A model generated the notes under the pieces. The model ran no database searches. It worked only from the letters and a program-made list of their open reading frames with translations, and was not told the DNA's origin. A stretch of DNA of 64,000 nucleotides, from contig NZ_JBHZGI010000004.1 of assembly GCF_051900535.1 (NCBI RefSeq), forward strand, positions 124,001 through 188,000, in the 5' to 3' direction. The translations under genes and the position numbers were made by a program. This DNA is from Frateuria_A sp051900535. GTDB lineage: Bacteria; Pseudomonadota; Gammaproteobacteria; Xanthomonadales; Rhodanobacteraceae. This document shows positions 26,077-34,835 of this stretch, one piece after another (the stretch's first letter is position 1; every line of letters begins with the position of its first letter).

Positions 26077-28182
26077 TCACAGCTCCAGGCGCAGTCCAAG
26101 CGACATGCTGCGGCCCGGCGCCGGTTCGTAATAGCGGCCATTGCCGTCGTTGACGATCACGGAGCCGACGATGCGCCGGTCGAACACGTTGTCCACCCGC
26201 GCACTCAGGTGCAGCCGCGTGCGTCCCAGCGCCACGCCGAAGCCGAGGTCGACGCCCGTGCGCAGGTAGCCCGGCGCCATGGCGCTGTTGCGGTCGTCCA
26301 CCGGCACCGCGCCTGCGCCGTCGAGTTCGATGCCGCCACGCCAGCCGAGCTCGCCGCCGTGCTCCAGGCGCAGCGAGCCGTAGCGCCGCGGCACGCCCGG
26401 AATGCGCGTACCCGCCGGCACCGGCAGGTCGGGTTCGAGGCAGGGCGTGCCGGCACAGGCGAGGAAGCTGCTGCGGAAGCGCGCGTCCAGCCAGGTCATG
26501 CCCAGCCGCAGCCGCCAGCCCGCGCCAAGATCGCCATCGACCGCCAGCTCCGCGCCCTGCCTGCGGCTGCGGCCCACGTTGCGGTAGGTCGCGCGGCCAT
26601 CGTGGTTGCTGGCCACCGCCAGTTCGTCGCGGCTGTCCGCGCGGAACAGCGCAAATTCGATGGCCGGCCCAGCGTGGGGCTGCCACTTCAGGCCCAGCTC
26701 CTCGTTGCGGCTGCGCACCGGCGCCAGGCCGAACGCCAGTCCCGCGCCGCCATCGCGCCGGTAGCCCAGTTCATTGAACGTAGGCGTCTCGAAGCCCGCG
26801 CCGTAGCTGGCGTACAGCCGCAGCTGCGCACTGGGCCGGTAGACCACGCCCGCCACCGGCGTGATGGCGCGATAGCGCACCTGGCCGCTGTCGTCCGGAT
26901 TGGTGGCGATCACGTAACGGTCGCGCGCATGGAAGGCCACTGCGCTGTGGCGCGCGCCGAGCAGCAGCGACCAGTGTTCGGCGACATGCCAGTACAGCTG
27001 CGCGTACTGGTCGAATGCCTGCACGCGGTCGCGCTCGTCGCGGCGGAGCGTACCCGCCACGCCGAGGGTGTCGCCGACGAAGTTTTCGTAGCCACGCCGG
27101 TGCTGGTCCTGCCCGTCCCAGCTCGCGCCCAGCACCCATTCCAGCGGCCGACCCAGTGCCTGGCCACGGTGGGTCCAGCGCGCGTCGACGCCGCCGTAGC
27201 CGCCGGCCAGGTCGATCACGCCGCCGGCGCTGAGCGGGCTTTGCTGCGCGGCGGCTGGAATCGACAGGACCTGCGTCACGGCGCGCTGCCCCGCATAACC
27301 CATCAGGCGCACGCCATTGCTCGCGCCCTCGGCGCTCCAGATCGCACCCAACTGTTGCTGTTGCACGCGCTTGCGCGTGTCGAAGGCGAGCGCCGCGTCC
27401 ACCGCCTGGTGTGGATCGGCGTGCCACTGCGCGCGGGTGAGGCCCAGCGGATCCTGCGCCTGCGGTTGCGCCAGCGTGTTGAGCACCAGGGTCAGCGTGC
27501 GGCCGGCGCCCAGGTCGAACCCCAGCCGCGCATTACCGGAGGTGCGTTGCGCGCGGCTGTGCGCGCGGTAGCCGTCGGTACGGAAGTGGCCCAGCGCCAC
27601 GTTGTAGTCGAACGGCGCGGAGACGCCGCGCGCCTGGGCGCCCAGGCGCAGGCTGGCGTCGGCGCCCGCCCAGGCTTCCAGCGCGCGCACCGGCACCTGC
27701 CCGCCCTCGGCGCTCCACACCTGCACCACGCCGCCGGAGGAGTTGCCGTACAGCGCCGAGAACGGCCCGCGCAGCACCTCCACGCGATCGGCCGCGGCCA
27801 GCGCGATGTGCGATAGCTGGCCTTGCCCGTCCGGCATCGTCGCGGGTATGCCGTCGACGTACAGCCGCACGCCGCGCACACCGAAGCTGGCGCGCGCGCC
27901 GAAACCCCGGATGGAGAGTTGTTCGTCCTGCGCGTAGTTCTGCCGGTCGCGCGCCAGCACGCCGGGCACGCCGACCAGCGCCTCGGAGAGGTTCACGCCC
28001 GGCTTGCCGCTGGCGCCGGTGGCCACCGGCACGCGGGACAAGGCGGCGGGCAGATCGAACGGCGGGATGTCCAGCCGCATCGCCTGCACCGGCACCGGCG
28101 GCAGCTCGGTCACCGTCTGCGCCGCCAATGCCCACGACCAACTGGCGCCTGCGAGCGCGATCCATGTCCGTCGTTTGCTCAT
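26077..28182 (-). CDS. TonB-dependent receptor, FecA-like group
   Basis: 701 residues. The signal peptide (about 1-21, ending LAAQ) is followed by a plug domain with LSIRGFGARASFGVRGVRLY, VEVLRGPFSALYGNSSGGVVQV and related motifs. The barrel closes with NVFDRRIVGSVIVNDGNGRY and the final SMSLGLRLEL. The group usually imports ferric siderophores or other metal complexes, but no ligand genes flank it. The start at 28182 is chosen because the signal peptide MSKRRTWIALAG begins there. The frame stays open far upstream, but that part is antisense to envC. Confidence 0.88.
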   Translation of the reverse strand: MSKRRTWIALAGASWSWALAAQTVTELPPVPVQAMRLDIPPFDLPAALSRVPVATGASGKPGVNLSEALVGVPGVLARDRQNYAQDEQLSIRGFGARASFGVRGVRLYVDGIPATMPDGQGQLSHIALAAADRVEVLRGPFSALYGNSSGGVVQVWSAEGGQVPVRALEAWAGADASLRLGAQARGVSAPFDYNVALGHFRTDGYRAHSRAQRTSGNARLGFDLGAGRTLTLVLNTLAQPQAQDPLGLTRAQWHADPHQAVDAALAFDTRKRVQQQQLGAIWSAEGASNGVRLMGYAGQRAVTQVLSIPAAAQQSPLSAGGVIDLAGGYGGVDARWTHRGQALGRPLEWVLGASWDGQDQHRRGYENFVGDTLGVAGTLRRDERDRVQAFDQYAQLYWHVAEHWSLLLGARHSAVAFHARDRYVIATNPDDSGQVRYRAITPVAGVVYRPSAQLRLYASYGAGFETPTFNELGYRRDGGAGLAFGLAPVRSRNEELGLKWQPHAGPAIEFALFRADSRDELAVASNHDGRATYRNVGRSRRQGAELAVDGDLGAGWRLRLGMTWLDARFRSSFLACAGTPCLEPDLPVPAGTRIPGVPRRYGSLRLEHGGELGWRGGIELDGAGAVPVDDRNSAMAPGYLRTGVDLGFGVALGRTRLHLSARVDNVFDRRIVGSVIVNDGNGRYYEPAPGRSMSLGLRLEL

Positions 28183-28323
28183 CGCACCGCCTGTCCGCTG
28201 ACGAACGGCCATGGTAGCGGCCGCCCGTGCAGGCGCTGTCGCCGCGCGGGACGTAGGCGGGAACCGCAGGTGCCCCATCGCGGCCGCCCTACGACGCGTC
28301 CGCTTCGGGGATAATCGGTCCCC

Positions 28324-29499
28324 ATGCGCCGACCCGCCCTTCGTGCCCTCGTCCTCCTGTTGACCGTCGTTGCCCTGGCCGCCGTCGTGCCCGCGATGGC
28401 GCGGCAATCCTCTCTCCACAAGCAGGCACAGGCCAAGCAGCAACTGGCCGAGCTGCGCAGCCGGATGGAAGCCCTCGCCCGGGAACAGGCGCAGACCGCC
28501 GCGCGCCGCGACAGCGCCAACGCCGAACTCGCCCGCCAGGCCGACGCATTGGCCGATGCCGCCCGCGCCCTGCGCGAAGCCGACACCGCGCTGGCCGCCA
28601 AGCAGCAGGAACTGGACCAGCTCCAGCAGCAGCGCGCCGAACTCGAACAGCGCCTGGCCGGCCAGCGCGCGGCCATCGCCGACCTGCTCCGCGCCACCTA
28701 CACGCTTGGCCGCGGCACCGACCTGCGACTGCTGCTGGGCGACCAGGATCTCGCGCAGATCGCGCGCACGCTCGCCTATTCGAAATATTTCCAGCAGGAC
28801 CGTGCCGCGCGCGTCGCCGCCTTGATGGGCGAGCTCAGCCATCTGCAAGAACTGGAGGCGCAGATCACGGCCGAACAGCAGGCCCTGGCCGCCACCCGCG
28901 CCGAACGCGCGGAAAAGGCCCGGACCTTGACCAGCCAGCGCTCCGCGCAGCAGAAGCTGGTGGCCCAGGCCAACGCCAAATACAAGGACGAGACCCAGCG
29001 CCTGGCGGCGATGAAGCAGAACGCGCAATCGCTGGACCACCTGGTCGACAAGCTGCAGCGCGCCATCGACGACGCCGCGCGCGAGGCCGCCCGCAGCGAT
29101 CGCGCAAGCCCCGCCGCACCCAGCCGCGCCGGCGGCAAGGCCGACATCCGCGGCAACCTGCCCTGGCCGGCGACCGGCCCGGTGGTGAGCTACGGCAACG
29201 GCGTGCTGATCAAGGCCGACGGCGGCAGCGAAGTGCATGCCGTGGCGCGCGGCCGCGTGGTCTATGCGGCGTTCCTGCGCGGCTACGGGCTGCTGGTCAT
29301 CCTCAACCATGGCGATGGCTGGCTGAGCATGTACGGCAACAACGAAAGCTTGCTGCACAGCGTCGGCGACCAGGTCGAGGTGGGCGAGGCGATCGGCACC
29401 GCCAGTCCGACCACCGGCGTCAACACCGGCGTGTATTTCGAACTGCGTCACAAGAACAAGCCGGTCGACCCGCGCGGCTGGCTGGCCAAGCGGCGTTGA
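28324..29499 (+). CDS. envC: Murein hydrolase activator EnvC
   Basis: 391-residue periplasmic protein that activates cell-division amidases. A signal peptide (about 1-24) is followed by a long coiled coil (about 30-265, with three runs of Q/A/E/R heptads) and a C-terminal LytM/M23 domain from about residue 280 (VVSYGNGVLIKADGG ... YFELRHKNKPVDPRGWL). The LytM domain lacks the zinc ligands of active endopeptidases (for example SMYGNNESL where an HxH would be), as expected of an EnvC activator rather than an enzyme. GATAAT lies 8 bp before the ATG. The ctpA-type protease gene follows on the same strand. Confidence 0.93.
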   Translation: MRRPALRALVLLLTVVALAAVVPAMARQSSLHKQAQAKQQLAELRSRMEALAREQAQTAARRDSANAELARQADALADAARALREADTALAAKQQELDQLQQQRAELEQRLAGQRAAIADLLRATYTLGRGTDLRLLLGDQDLAQIARTLAYSKYFQQDRAARVAALMGELSHLQELEAQITAEQQALAATRAERAEKARTLTSQRSAQQKLVAQANAKYKDETQRLAAMKQNAQSLDHLVDKLQRAIDDAAREAARSDRASPAAPSRAGGKADIRGNLPWPATGPVVSYGNGVLIKADGGSEVHAVARGRVVYAAFLRGYGLLVILNHGDGWLSMYGNNESLLHSVGDQVEVGEAIGTASPTTGVNTGVYFELRHKNKPVDPRGWLAKRR

Positions 29500-29585
29500 C
29501 GCCCTTCTTTCCAAGCCACAGGCTAGTTTTGGAACGACCGCGCGATCGCGCGGTCGAAATCCGCCGGATACCCAGGAGTCTTCGC

Positions 29586-30929
29586 ATGCACCCCATCCCC
29601 CGTGCCCTGGCCTGCGCCGTGACCGCCGCACTGGCGTTCGCGCCGCTGCACGCACAGCAGGCCCCGGCCGCCGCGGCGAGCACCGCGGTGCCCGCCAGGG
29701 CCGCCAGCGCGCCCGATCCGGTCGACCTGGACGACGTGCGCAACTTCAGCCGCGTCTATGAGGTGATCCGCCAAGCTTACGTCGAACGCGTCGACAACAA
29801 GACGCTGATGAAGGCGGCGATCAGCGGCATGCTGAGCGGGTTGGACCCGCACAGCGAATACCTGGACAAGCAGGGCCTGCAGCAGCTTTCCGAGGACACC
29901 ACCGGCCAGTACAGCGGCCTGGGCATCGAAGTGCTGGAAGTGGACGGCACGCTGCGCATCATCGCGCCGATCGACGACACCCCGGCCGCGCGCGCCGGGA
30001 TCAAGCCCGGCGACACCATCGTCAAGATCGACGGCAAGGCGGTCGATCCGGACAACGTGGACGACATGTTCAAGCGGTTGCGCGGCGAGCCCGGCAGCAA
30101 GGTCACGCTCTCCATCCTGCACGAGAACAGCGACCAGCCCGTCGACATGCCGCTGGTGCGCGAGCAGATCTCGGTGACCAGCGTGAAGCTGCGCGAGCTG
30201 CAGCCCGGCTACGCCTACATCCGCATCAGCCAGTTCCAGGAAGACACCGCCGACGACCTGGAGCGCAAGTTCGCCGATTACGTGGCCAAGCACGGGCAGC
30301 CCAAGGGCGCGGTGCTCGACCTGCGCTCCAACCCCGGCGGGTTGCTCACCTCGGCGGTGGCGATCGGCGACGACTTCCTCGACGCGGGCGCCATCGTCAG
30401 CACGCGCGGACGGCTGGCCGATGCCAACATGAAATTCGACGCGCACCCGGGCGACCTGCTGCAGGGCGCGCCGATGGTGCTGCTGGCCGACAACGGCACC
30501 GCTTCGGCGGCAGAGATCGTCGCCGGCGCGCTTAAGGACAACCATCGCGCGTTGATCGTGGGCCGGCGCACGTTCGGCAAGGGCGTGGTGCAGACCGTGC
30601 TGCCGCTGGATGCCGACCACGCGGTCAAGCTCACCACGGCGCGCTACTACACGCCCAACGGCACCTCGATCCAGGCCGAAGGCATCAAGCCGGACATCGC
30701 GCTGGCCGAGCTCACCGTCAACCAGGCCGACAGCGAGCCGGAGCTGATCAGTTCGGAAGCCGACCTCAAGCACCACCTGGCCAACGAGAACACCGCCGCC
30801 GCGCAGGACATCGACAACGACGGCAGCGCGGACAATGCCAAGCTCGCTACCCAGGACTACACGCTGGCGCAGGCATTGAACATCCTCAAGGGACTGGCGC
30901 TGGGGCATCGCCCCGGCACCGCGCAGTAA
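29586..30929 (+). CDS. S41 family C-terminal processing peptidase (CtpA-type)
   Basis: 447-residue exported protease. Signal peptide about 1-23 (ending LHAQ); PDZ domain about 108-190 (GLGIEVLEVDGTLRI); catalytic dyad Ser307 in ADNGTASAAEI and Lys332 in RRTFGKGVVQTV. Such enzymes degrade or trim periplasmic proteins such as murein hydrolases, and the pairing with envC on one strand (86 bp apart) is common in Gammaproteobacteria. The start at MHPIPRAL is chosen for the signal peptide; earlier in-frame codons overlap the intergenic region. It converges on tatC with a stem-loop between the stops. Confidence 0.93.
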   Translation: MHPIPRALACAVTAALAFAPLHAQQAPAAAASTAVPARAASAPDPVDLDDVRNFSRVYEVIRQAYVERVDNKTLMKAAISGMLSGLDPHSEYLDKQGLQQLSEDTTGQYSGLGIEVLEVDGTLRIIAPIDDTPAARAGIKPGDTIVKIDGKAVDPDNVDDMFKRLRGEPGSKVTLSILHENSDQPVDMPLVREQISVTSVKLRELQPGYAYIRISQFQEDTADDLERKFADYVAKHGQPKGAVLDLRSNPGGLLTSAVAIGDDFLDAGAIVSTRGRLADANMKFDAHPGDLLQGAPMVLLADNGTASAAEIVAGALKDNHRALIVGRRTFGKGVVQTVLPLDADHAVKLTTARYYTPNGTSIQAEGIKPDIALAELTVNQADSEPELISSEADLKHHLANENTAAAQDIDNDGSADNAKLATQDYTLAQALNILKGLALGHRPGTAQ

Positions 30930-30936
30930 TGCTTTA

Positions 30937-30964
30937 GCTCCCTCTCCCCTGCGGGGAGAGGAGC
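30937..30964. terminator. Bidirectional stem-loop between ctpA-type gene and tatC
   Basis: GCTC+CTCTCCCC (30937-30949, one bulged C) pairs with GGGGAGAG+GAGC (30953-30964) across a 3-nt loop, in the 36-bp gap between convergent genes. The arms have the look of a dispersed REP-like element used as a terminator. Confidence 0.6.
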
Positions 30965-30965
30965 C

Positions 30966-31721
30966 CTAGTCCGAGGCCTCGCGCGGCTTGACCAGCCAGC
31001 GCACCGCCAGCACGCCCAACTCGTAAAGCAGGCACATCGGCACGGCCAGCATGATCATCGAGGTGATGTCCGGCGGCGTGATCACCGCGGCGATCGCGAA
31101 AGCGCCCACGATGGTGTAGCGGCGTACGGCGCGCAGCTTGGCCACGTCGACCACACCCACCGCGGCCAGGATCACCACCGCGACCGGCACCTCGAAGCAC
31201 AGGCCGAAGGCGAAGAACATCAGCATCACGAAATCGAGGTAATGCGTGATGTCGGTCATCATCTCCACGCCCACCGGCGTCACCGCGGTGAGGAAGCGGA
31301 ACGCCGCCGGCAGCACCAGGAAATAGGCGAACGCGCAACCGACGTAGAACAGCACCAGCGCTGCCAGCAGCAACGGTCGCGCGAGCCGTTTCTCGTGCTT
31401 GTACAGGCCGGGGCTCACGAACGCCCACAGCTGATAGAGGATCACCGGCATGCTGATGAACAGCGCGGTGTCGAAGGCCAGCTTCAAGGGCGTGATGAAG
31501 GGACTGGCCACCTCGGTGGCGATCAGGTGGGCGCCCCGCGGCAGGTGCGCCACCAGCGGCGCGGCCAGCAGCGTGTAGAGCCGGTTGGCGAACGGAATCA
31601 GTGCCAGCAGCACGATCAACACCATCGCGACGGCCTTGAGCAGGCGCGAGCGAAGTTCGATCAGATGCGAAAACAGGCCCTGCTGCAGGTCGACCTGCGG
31701 CTCGGGCTCAGGCGATGCCAT
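30966..31721 (-). CDS. tatC: Sec-independent protein translocase TatC
   Basis: 251-residue polytopic inner-membrane protein with six predicted helices that recognises twin-arginine signal peptides. The conserved N-terminal LFSHLIELRSRLLKA, PVILYQLWAFVSPGLY and LCFEVPVAVVIL segments are present, as is PPDITSMIMLAVPMCLLYE near the end. Its start overlaps the tatB end by 14 bp. tatA and tatB precede it on the same strand, giving the canonical tatABC operon. Confidence 0.96.
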   Translation of the reverse strand: MASPEPEPQVDLQQGLFSHLIELRSRLLKAVAMVLIVLLALIPFANRLYTLLAAPLVAHLPRGAHLIATEVASPFITPLKLAFDTALFISMPVILYQLWAFVSPGLYKHEKRLARPLLLAALVLFYVGCAFAYFLVLPAAFRFLTAVTPVGVEMMTDITHYLDFVMLMFFAFGLCFEVPVAVVILAAVGVVDVAKLRAVRRYTIVGAFAIAAVITPPDITSMIMLAVPMCLLYELGVLAVRWLVKPREASD

Positions 31722-32172
31722 GCGGATGTTCCTTCACCGGGGCGTGCTCGGGGTCATCGGCGAACAGGTCGCCAGTGCGCGTGTCGCGCTCGGTGGGCGG
31801 CTCGTCGGCCGGGTCTGCGGGTTCGCCGGGCAGCCGGGCGTGTGCGGGCTCCGGATCGGCCTCGGTGGTCGGGGTCGGGGTCGGGGCCAGTGCGGCCTTC
31901 ACCGAACCGACCGCCTCGCGCACCTCGCGCGCGGTCGCGTTCATCTGCGTCTGCGCGGCCTCGGCGCGCGCCGCAGCCTCGCGCGCTGTGCGCTTGATTT
32001 CCTCGATCTCGAGCTCGCGCTCGACTTCGGTGCGCACGCTGTCCCAGGTATTGCGCACACGGCGAATCAGCGCGCCGGCGGTGCGCGCCGCGCCAGGGAG
32101 CTTCTCCGGGCCGAGCACGAGCAGCGCAATAAGCGCCAGCAGCAGCATCTTGCCGAAGCTGATCTCGATCAT
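31708..32172 (-). CDS. tatB: Sec-independent protein translocase TatB
   Basis: 154 residues. An N-terminal membrane helix with the GPEKLPG turn (residues 21-27) is followed by an amphipathic helix and a long charged cytoplasmic tail (to 154) rich in Glu, Arg, Ala and Pro, longer than tatA's, as usual for TatB. Works with TatC as the signal-peptide receptor. Starts 18 bp after the tatA stop. Confidence 0.93.
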   Translation of the reverse strand: MIEISFGKMLLLALIALLVLGPEKLPGAARTAGALIRRVRNTWDSVRTEVERELEIEEIKRTAREAAARAEAAQTQMNATAREVREAVGSVKAALAPTPTPTTEADPEPAHARLPGEPADPADEPPTERDTRTGDLFADDPEHAPVKEHPHGIA

Positions 32173-32190
32173 CGCCGCGCCACCGCGCGC

Positions 32191-32436
32191 TTACTTGGTT
32201 TCGCTGGTGTCGCGCGCCTTGCTGGCGGTGGCGTCCGAGGCCGGCGGGTCGGCGCGCAGCTGCTCCTGCGCCTTGCGCTTGGCCTCTTCCTCATCGTCCT
32301 CGCCCTGCATGGCCTTCTTGAAGCCGCGCACGGCGTTGCCCAGATCCGGGCCCATCTTCGCCAGCTTGCCGGTGCCGAAGATCACCAGCACCACGACGAG
32401 CAGGATGATCCAATGCCAAAAACTGTCCAGACCCAT
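32191..32436 (-). CDS. tatA: Sec-independent protein translocase TatA
   Basis: 81 residues. One N-terminal membrane helix, the FGTGKLAKMGPDLGNAVRGF turn and amphipathic helix (about 20-39), and a short charged tail ending SKARDTSETK. Forms the oligomeric pore of the Tat system. The start at MGLDSF (32436) fits the family; upstream in-frame codons are not conserved. Confidence 0.94.
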   Translation of the reverse strand: MGLDSFWHWIILLVVVLVIFGTGKLAKMGPDLGNAVRGFKKAMQGEDDEEEAKRKAQEQLRADPPASDATASKARDTSETK

Positions 32437-32476
32437 GACTTCAAACCTCTGACGGACTGTGCCGAAAACCGTTGGG

Positions 32477-32500
32477 GTTGCCAGCTGGTATGCCGGCAAC
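32477..32500 (-). terminator. Weak stem-loop after the SYLF gene
   Basis: GTTGCC (32477-32482) pairs with GGCAAC (32495-32500), just after the SYLF stop and 41 bp before the tatA start. Read on the minus strand a TTTT follows about 8 bp later. It may partially separate SYLF from tat transcription. Confidence 0.35.
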
Positions 32501-32504
32501 AGGA

Positions 32505-33191
32505 TCAACGCGCAGTGTACTCCTCGAGCTGGTCGCGGAAGTCCACGACCGGGCCCGGCACGTTGGCGACGCCGCCTTCGAAGATGCGCCGCGGCGTGAT
32601 GCCGGAGCCGTACACCGCCTCGTTGGCGTCGTAGTCGATGCGCAGCACCGAGCCGTCCAGCGCCACCCCGGCGAACAGGCCGCGCGAACGCGAGTAGGAA
32701 TAGATCTCCGCCTTCATCTGCGCATCGGTGGCGGCGCTGGCGGTGCGGCCCACCGGGCCGGCCGCGGCGGCAGCATCGGCGCCGAGGGTGAACTTGCCGT
32801 TGACGATCGAGTCCACGCCGCGCTGCGTGCGGAACACCAGCACCACGTCGGTCGAGGACACGCCCGCCTGGAAGCCCACGCTGCCGCCGGTCAGGGTGAT
32901 GAAGCTGGGATTGGACCAGGTACCGTCCCCGCTGCGTACCGAGATCAGTCCCTCGCCGCGGCGGCCGCCGAAGATGAAGCCGGCCTTGACCATGTCGGGG
33001 ATCACCGCGATCGCCTTGGCGTTGCCCAGCAGGTCGTTCGGGATCGCCTTGTCCGGCGCCTGCATGATCTCGTGCAGCACGCGCACCGCATTCTGCGCGC
33101 GCACCAGCGGCGGGTCCTCCGCGCGGGCGGCCATCGCCGGCAGCAGCAGGGTCAATGCGATCAGCGAGCTACGACGCAATGCCTTGAACAT
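32505..33191 (-). CDS. Exported SYLF (Ysc84) domain protein
   Basis: 228 residues with a clear signal peptide (about 1-22, ending AARAED). The SYLF/Ysc84 lipid-binding domain is recognisable from AIAVIPDMVKAGFIFGGRRGEG, WSNPSFITLTGGSVGFQAGV and YSRSRGLFAGVALDGSVL. In eukaryotes this domain binds phosphoinositides; bacterial members are periplasmic or lipoproteins of unknown role. An AAGGAG ribosome site precedes the ATG at 33191. The gene lies upstream of tatABC on the same strand. Confidence 0.88.
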   Translation of the reverse strand: MFKALRRSSLIALTLLLPAMAARAEDPPLVRAQNAVRVLHEIMQAPDKAIPNDLLGNAKAIAVIPDMVKAGFIFGGRRGEGLISVRSGDGTWSNPSFITLTGGSVGFQAGVSSTDVVLVFRTQRGVDSIVNGKFTLGADAAAAAGPVGRTASAATDAQMKAEIYSYSRSRGLFAGVALDGSVLRIDYDANEAVYGSGITPRRIFEGGVANVPGPVVDFRDQLEEYTAR

Positions 33192-33284
33192 GGAGAACTC
33201 CTTGCGCAGGGGGGAACGAGGGGTGTGGCGCGCCGGGGGCGCGTCCGGCGGCTTGTGGCAGACTCCACCGCCTGCACGCCGCCG

Positions 33285-34334
33285 ATGCCTTCGATGCCAC
33301 AGCGCGACCACTATACCGGCCCTTCAGACCACGCCCCTGACCGAAACGTTCAGCCGGGCGCGACCGGCGTGCTGCTGGTCAACCTCGGCACGCCGGAGGC
33401 GCCGACGGCACGTGCGCTCAGGCCCTATTTGGCCGAGTTCCTCTCCGACCGCCGGGTGATCGACTACCCGCGCTGGCTCTGGTGGCCGATCCTCCGGGTG
33501 ATCCTGGCAATCCGCCCGCGCCGCTCCGCGCATGCCTATGCGCGGATCTGGACCGAGGCCGGCTCGCCGCTGCGCGTGCTGAGCGAATCGCTGGCCAACG
33601 CGTTGCAGGCGGAGCTCGGCGGCCAGGCGCGTGTCGCGCTGGCGATGCGCTACGGCGTGCCGTCCGTGGCAACCAGGATCGCCGAGCTGCAGGCTGCCGG
33701 GGTGCGCCGGCTGCTGGTGCTGCCGCTGTATCCACAGTATTCGGCCACCTCCACCGGCTCGGTAATCGACGCGGTGGCCGACGCGCTCAAGCAACTGCGC
33801 TGGCCGCCGGAACTGCGGGTGGTCAACGACTACCACGACGACCCGGCGCACATCGACGCGCTGGCCACGCGCATCGAGCGCTGGTGGGAAACCAACGGCC
33901 GCGGCGAGAAGCTGCTGCTGTCCTTCCACGGCATTCCCGAACGCTACGTGCGCCTTGGCGATCCCTACCTCACCCAGTGCCGTGCCACCGCGTCGCGGCT
34001 GCGCGCGCGACTGGGCCTGGACGAAACGCAGCTGCTGCTGAGCTTCCAGTCGCGCGTGGGCCGCGAGCCGTGGCTGCAGCCCTACACCGACGCCACCGTG
34101 CGCCAGCTCGCCGCAGACGGCATCAAGCGCCTGGACGTGGCCTGCCCCGGGTTCGCCGTGGACTGCCTGGAGACGCTGGAGGAAATCGCCATGCAGAACC
34201 GCGATTTCTTCCTGGCCGCCGGTGGGCAGGAGTTGCGCTACATCCCCGCGCTCAACGACTCACCCGAACAGGTTGCGAGCCTGGCCGCGCTCATCCGACG
34301 CCACGTGCAGGGTTGGCCGGGTTTCGCTTCGTAG
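33285..34334 (+). CDS. hemH: Ferrochelatase HemH
   Basis: 349 residues. Inserts ferrous iron into protoporphyrin IX, the last step of protoheme synthesis. N-terminal GVLLVNLGTPEAP, catalytic His215 in LSFHGIPERY, and the Glu296 region ACPGFAVDCLETLEEI are all present. Start at 33285 or 9 bp later at 33294; neither has a good ribosome site. The heme product feeds the heme O/heme A synthases (ctaB, ctaA) encoded at 55-58 kb. Confidence 0.95.
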   Translation: MPSMPQRDHYTGPSDHAPDRNVQPGATGVLLVNLGTPEAPTARALRPYLAEFLSDRRVIDYPRWLWWPILRVILAIRPRRSAHAYARIWTEAGSPLRVLSESLANALQAELGGQARVALAMRYGVPSVATRIAELQAAGVRRLLVLPLYPQYSATSTGSVIDAVADALKQLRWPPELRVVNDYHDDPAHIDALATRIERWWETNGRGEKLLLSFHGIPERYVRLGDPYLTQCRATASRLRARLGLDETQLLLSFQSRVGREPWLQPYTDATVRQLAADGIKRLDVACPGFAVDCLETLEEIAMQNRDFFLAAGGQELRYIPALNDSPEQVASLAALIRRHVQGWPGFAS

Positions 34335-34403
34335 CGTCCGGCGGGCGAAAGAGCATACCCAAAACACATCCGGAGCCCGCCCCCAGAACGAACGGGCGAC
34401 GCG

Positions 34404-34835
34404 TCACCCGTGCGTCTGCTGCAAGCCGAGCCAGTGTTCGATACGCACCAGCACGCCGGCCATCGGCGTGCGCAGCAGCAACGCACCCAGCGCCAGGCCC
34501 AGAGCATCGGCGGCCAGGTCCCACACGCTCGCATCCTCGGGATTGTGCGGCCATTGCGCCAGTTCGATCAGCAAGCCGAACAGCAGGCAGGCGGCCGCCA
34601 CGCCCAGGCGCGGGCGCGGCCGGTGGTAGAGGTTGCCCCACCAGCCCATCAGGGCTGCAAACGCGAGCATGTGCAGCAGCTTGTCGCCCGCGGGCAGGGC
34701 CAGCGCCATGGCCGTGAGATGGCGCGTCGCCGGCAGCAGGGCGATGGCCGCCACGGCGACCATCAGCAGCACGCCAAGCACGACCCAGCCGCGATGCCAG
34801 CGCAGGGGCGCCACCTCCCGCATCAGTGCGTTCAC
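34404..34835 (-). CDS. VanZ family membrane protein
   Basis: 143-residue protein with four predicted membrane helices and the VanZ-like core GDKLLHMLAFAALMGWW and LFGLLIELAQWP. VanZ itself modifies teicoplanin susceptibility; in Gram-negatives the family is of unknown role. The start overlaps the midA stop by 4 bp (ATGA), so the two are cotranscribed. Confidence 0.85.
   Translation of the reverse strand: MNALMREVAPLRWHRGWVVLGVLLMVAVAAIALLPATRHLTAMALALPAGDKLLHMLAFAALMGWWGNLYHRPRPRLGVAAACLLFGLLIELAQWPHNPEDASVWDLAADALGLALGALLLRTPMAGVLVRIEHWLGLQQTHG

Noticed and set aside
28183..29655. Upstream extension of the 701-residue TonB receptor frame
   Set aside because: The frame stays open by chance across antisense envC; the signal peptide at 28182 marks the real start.
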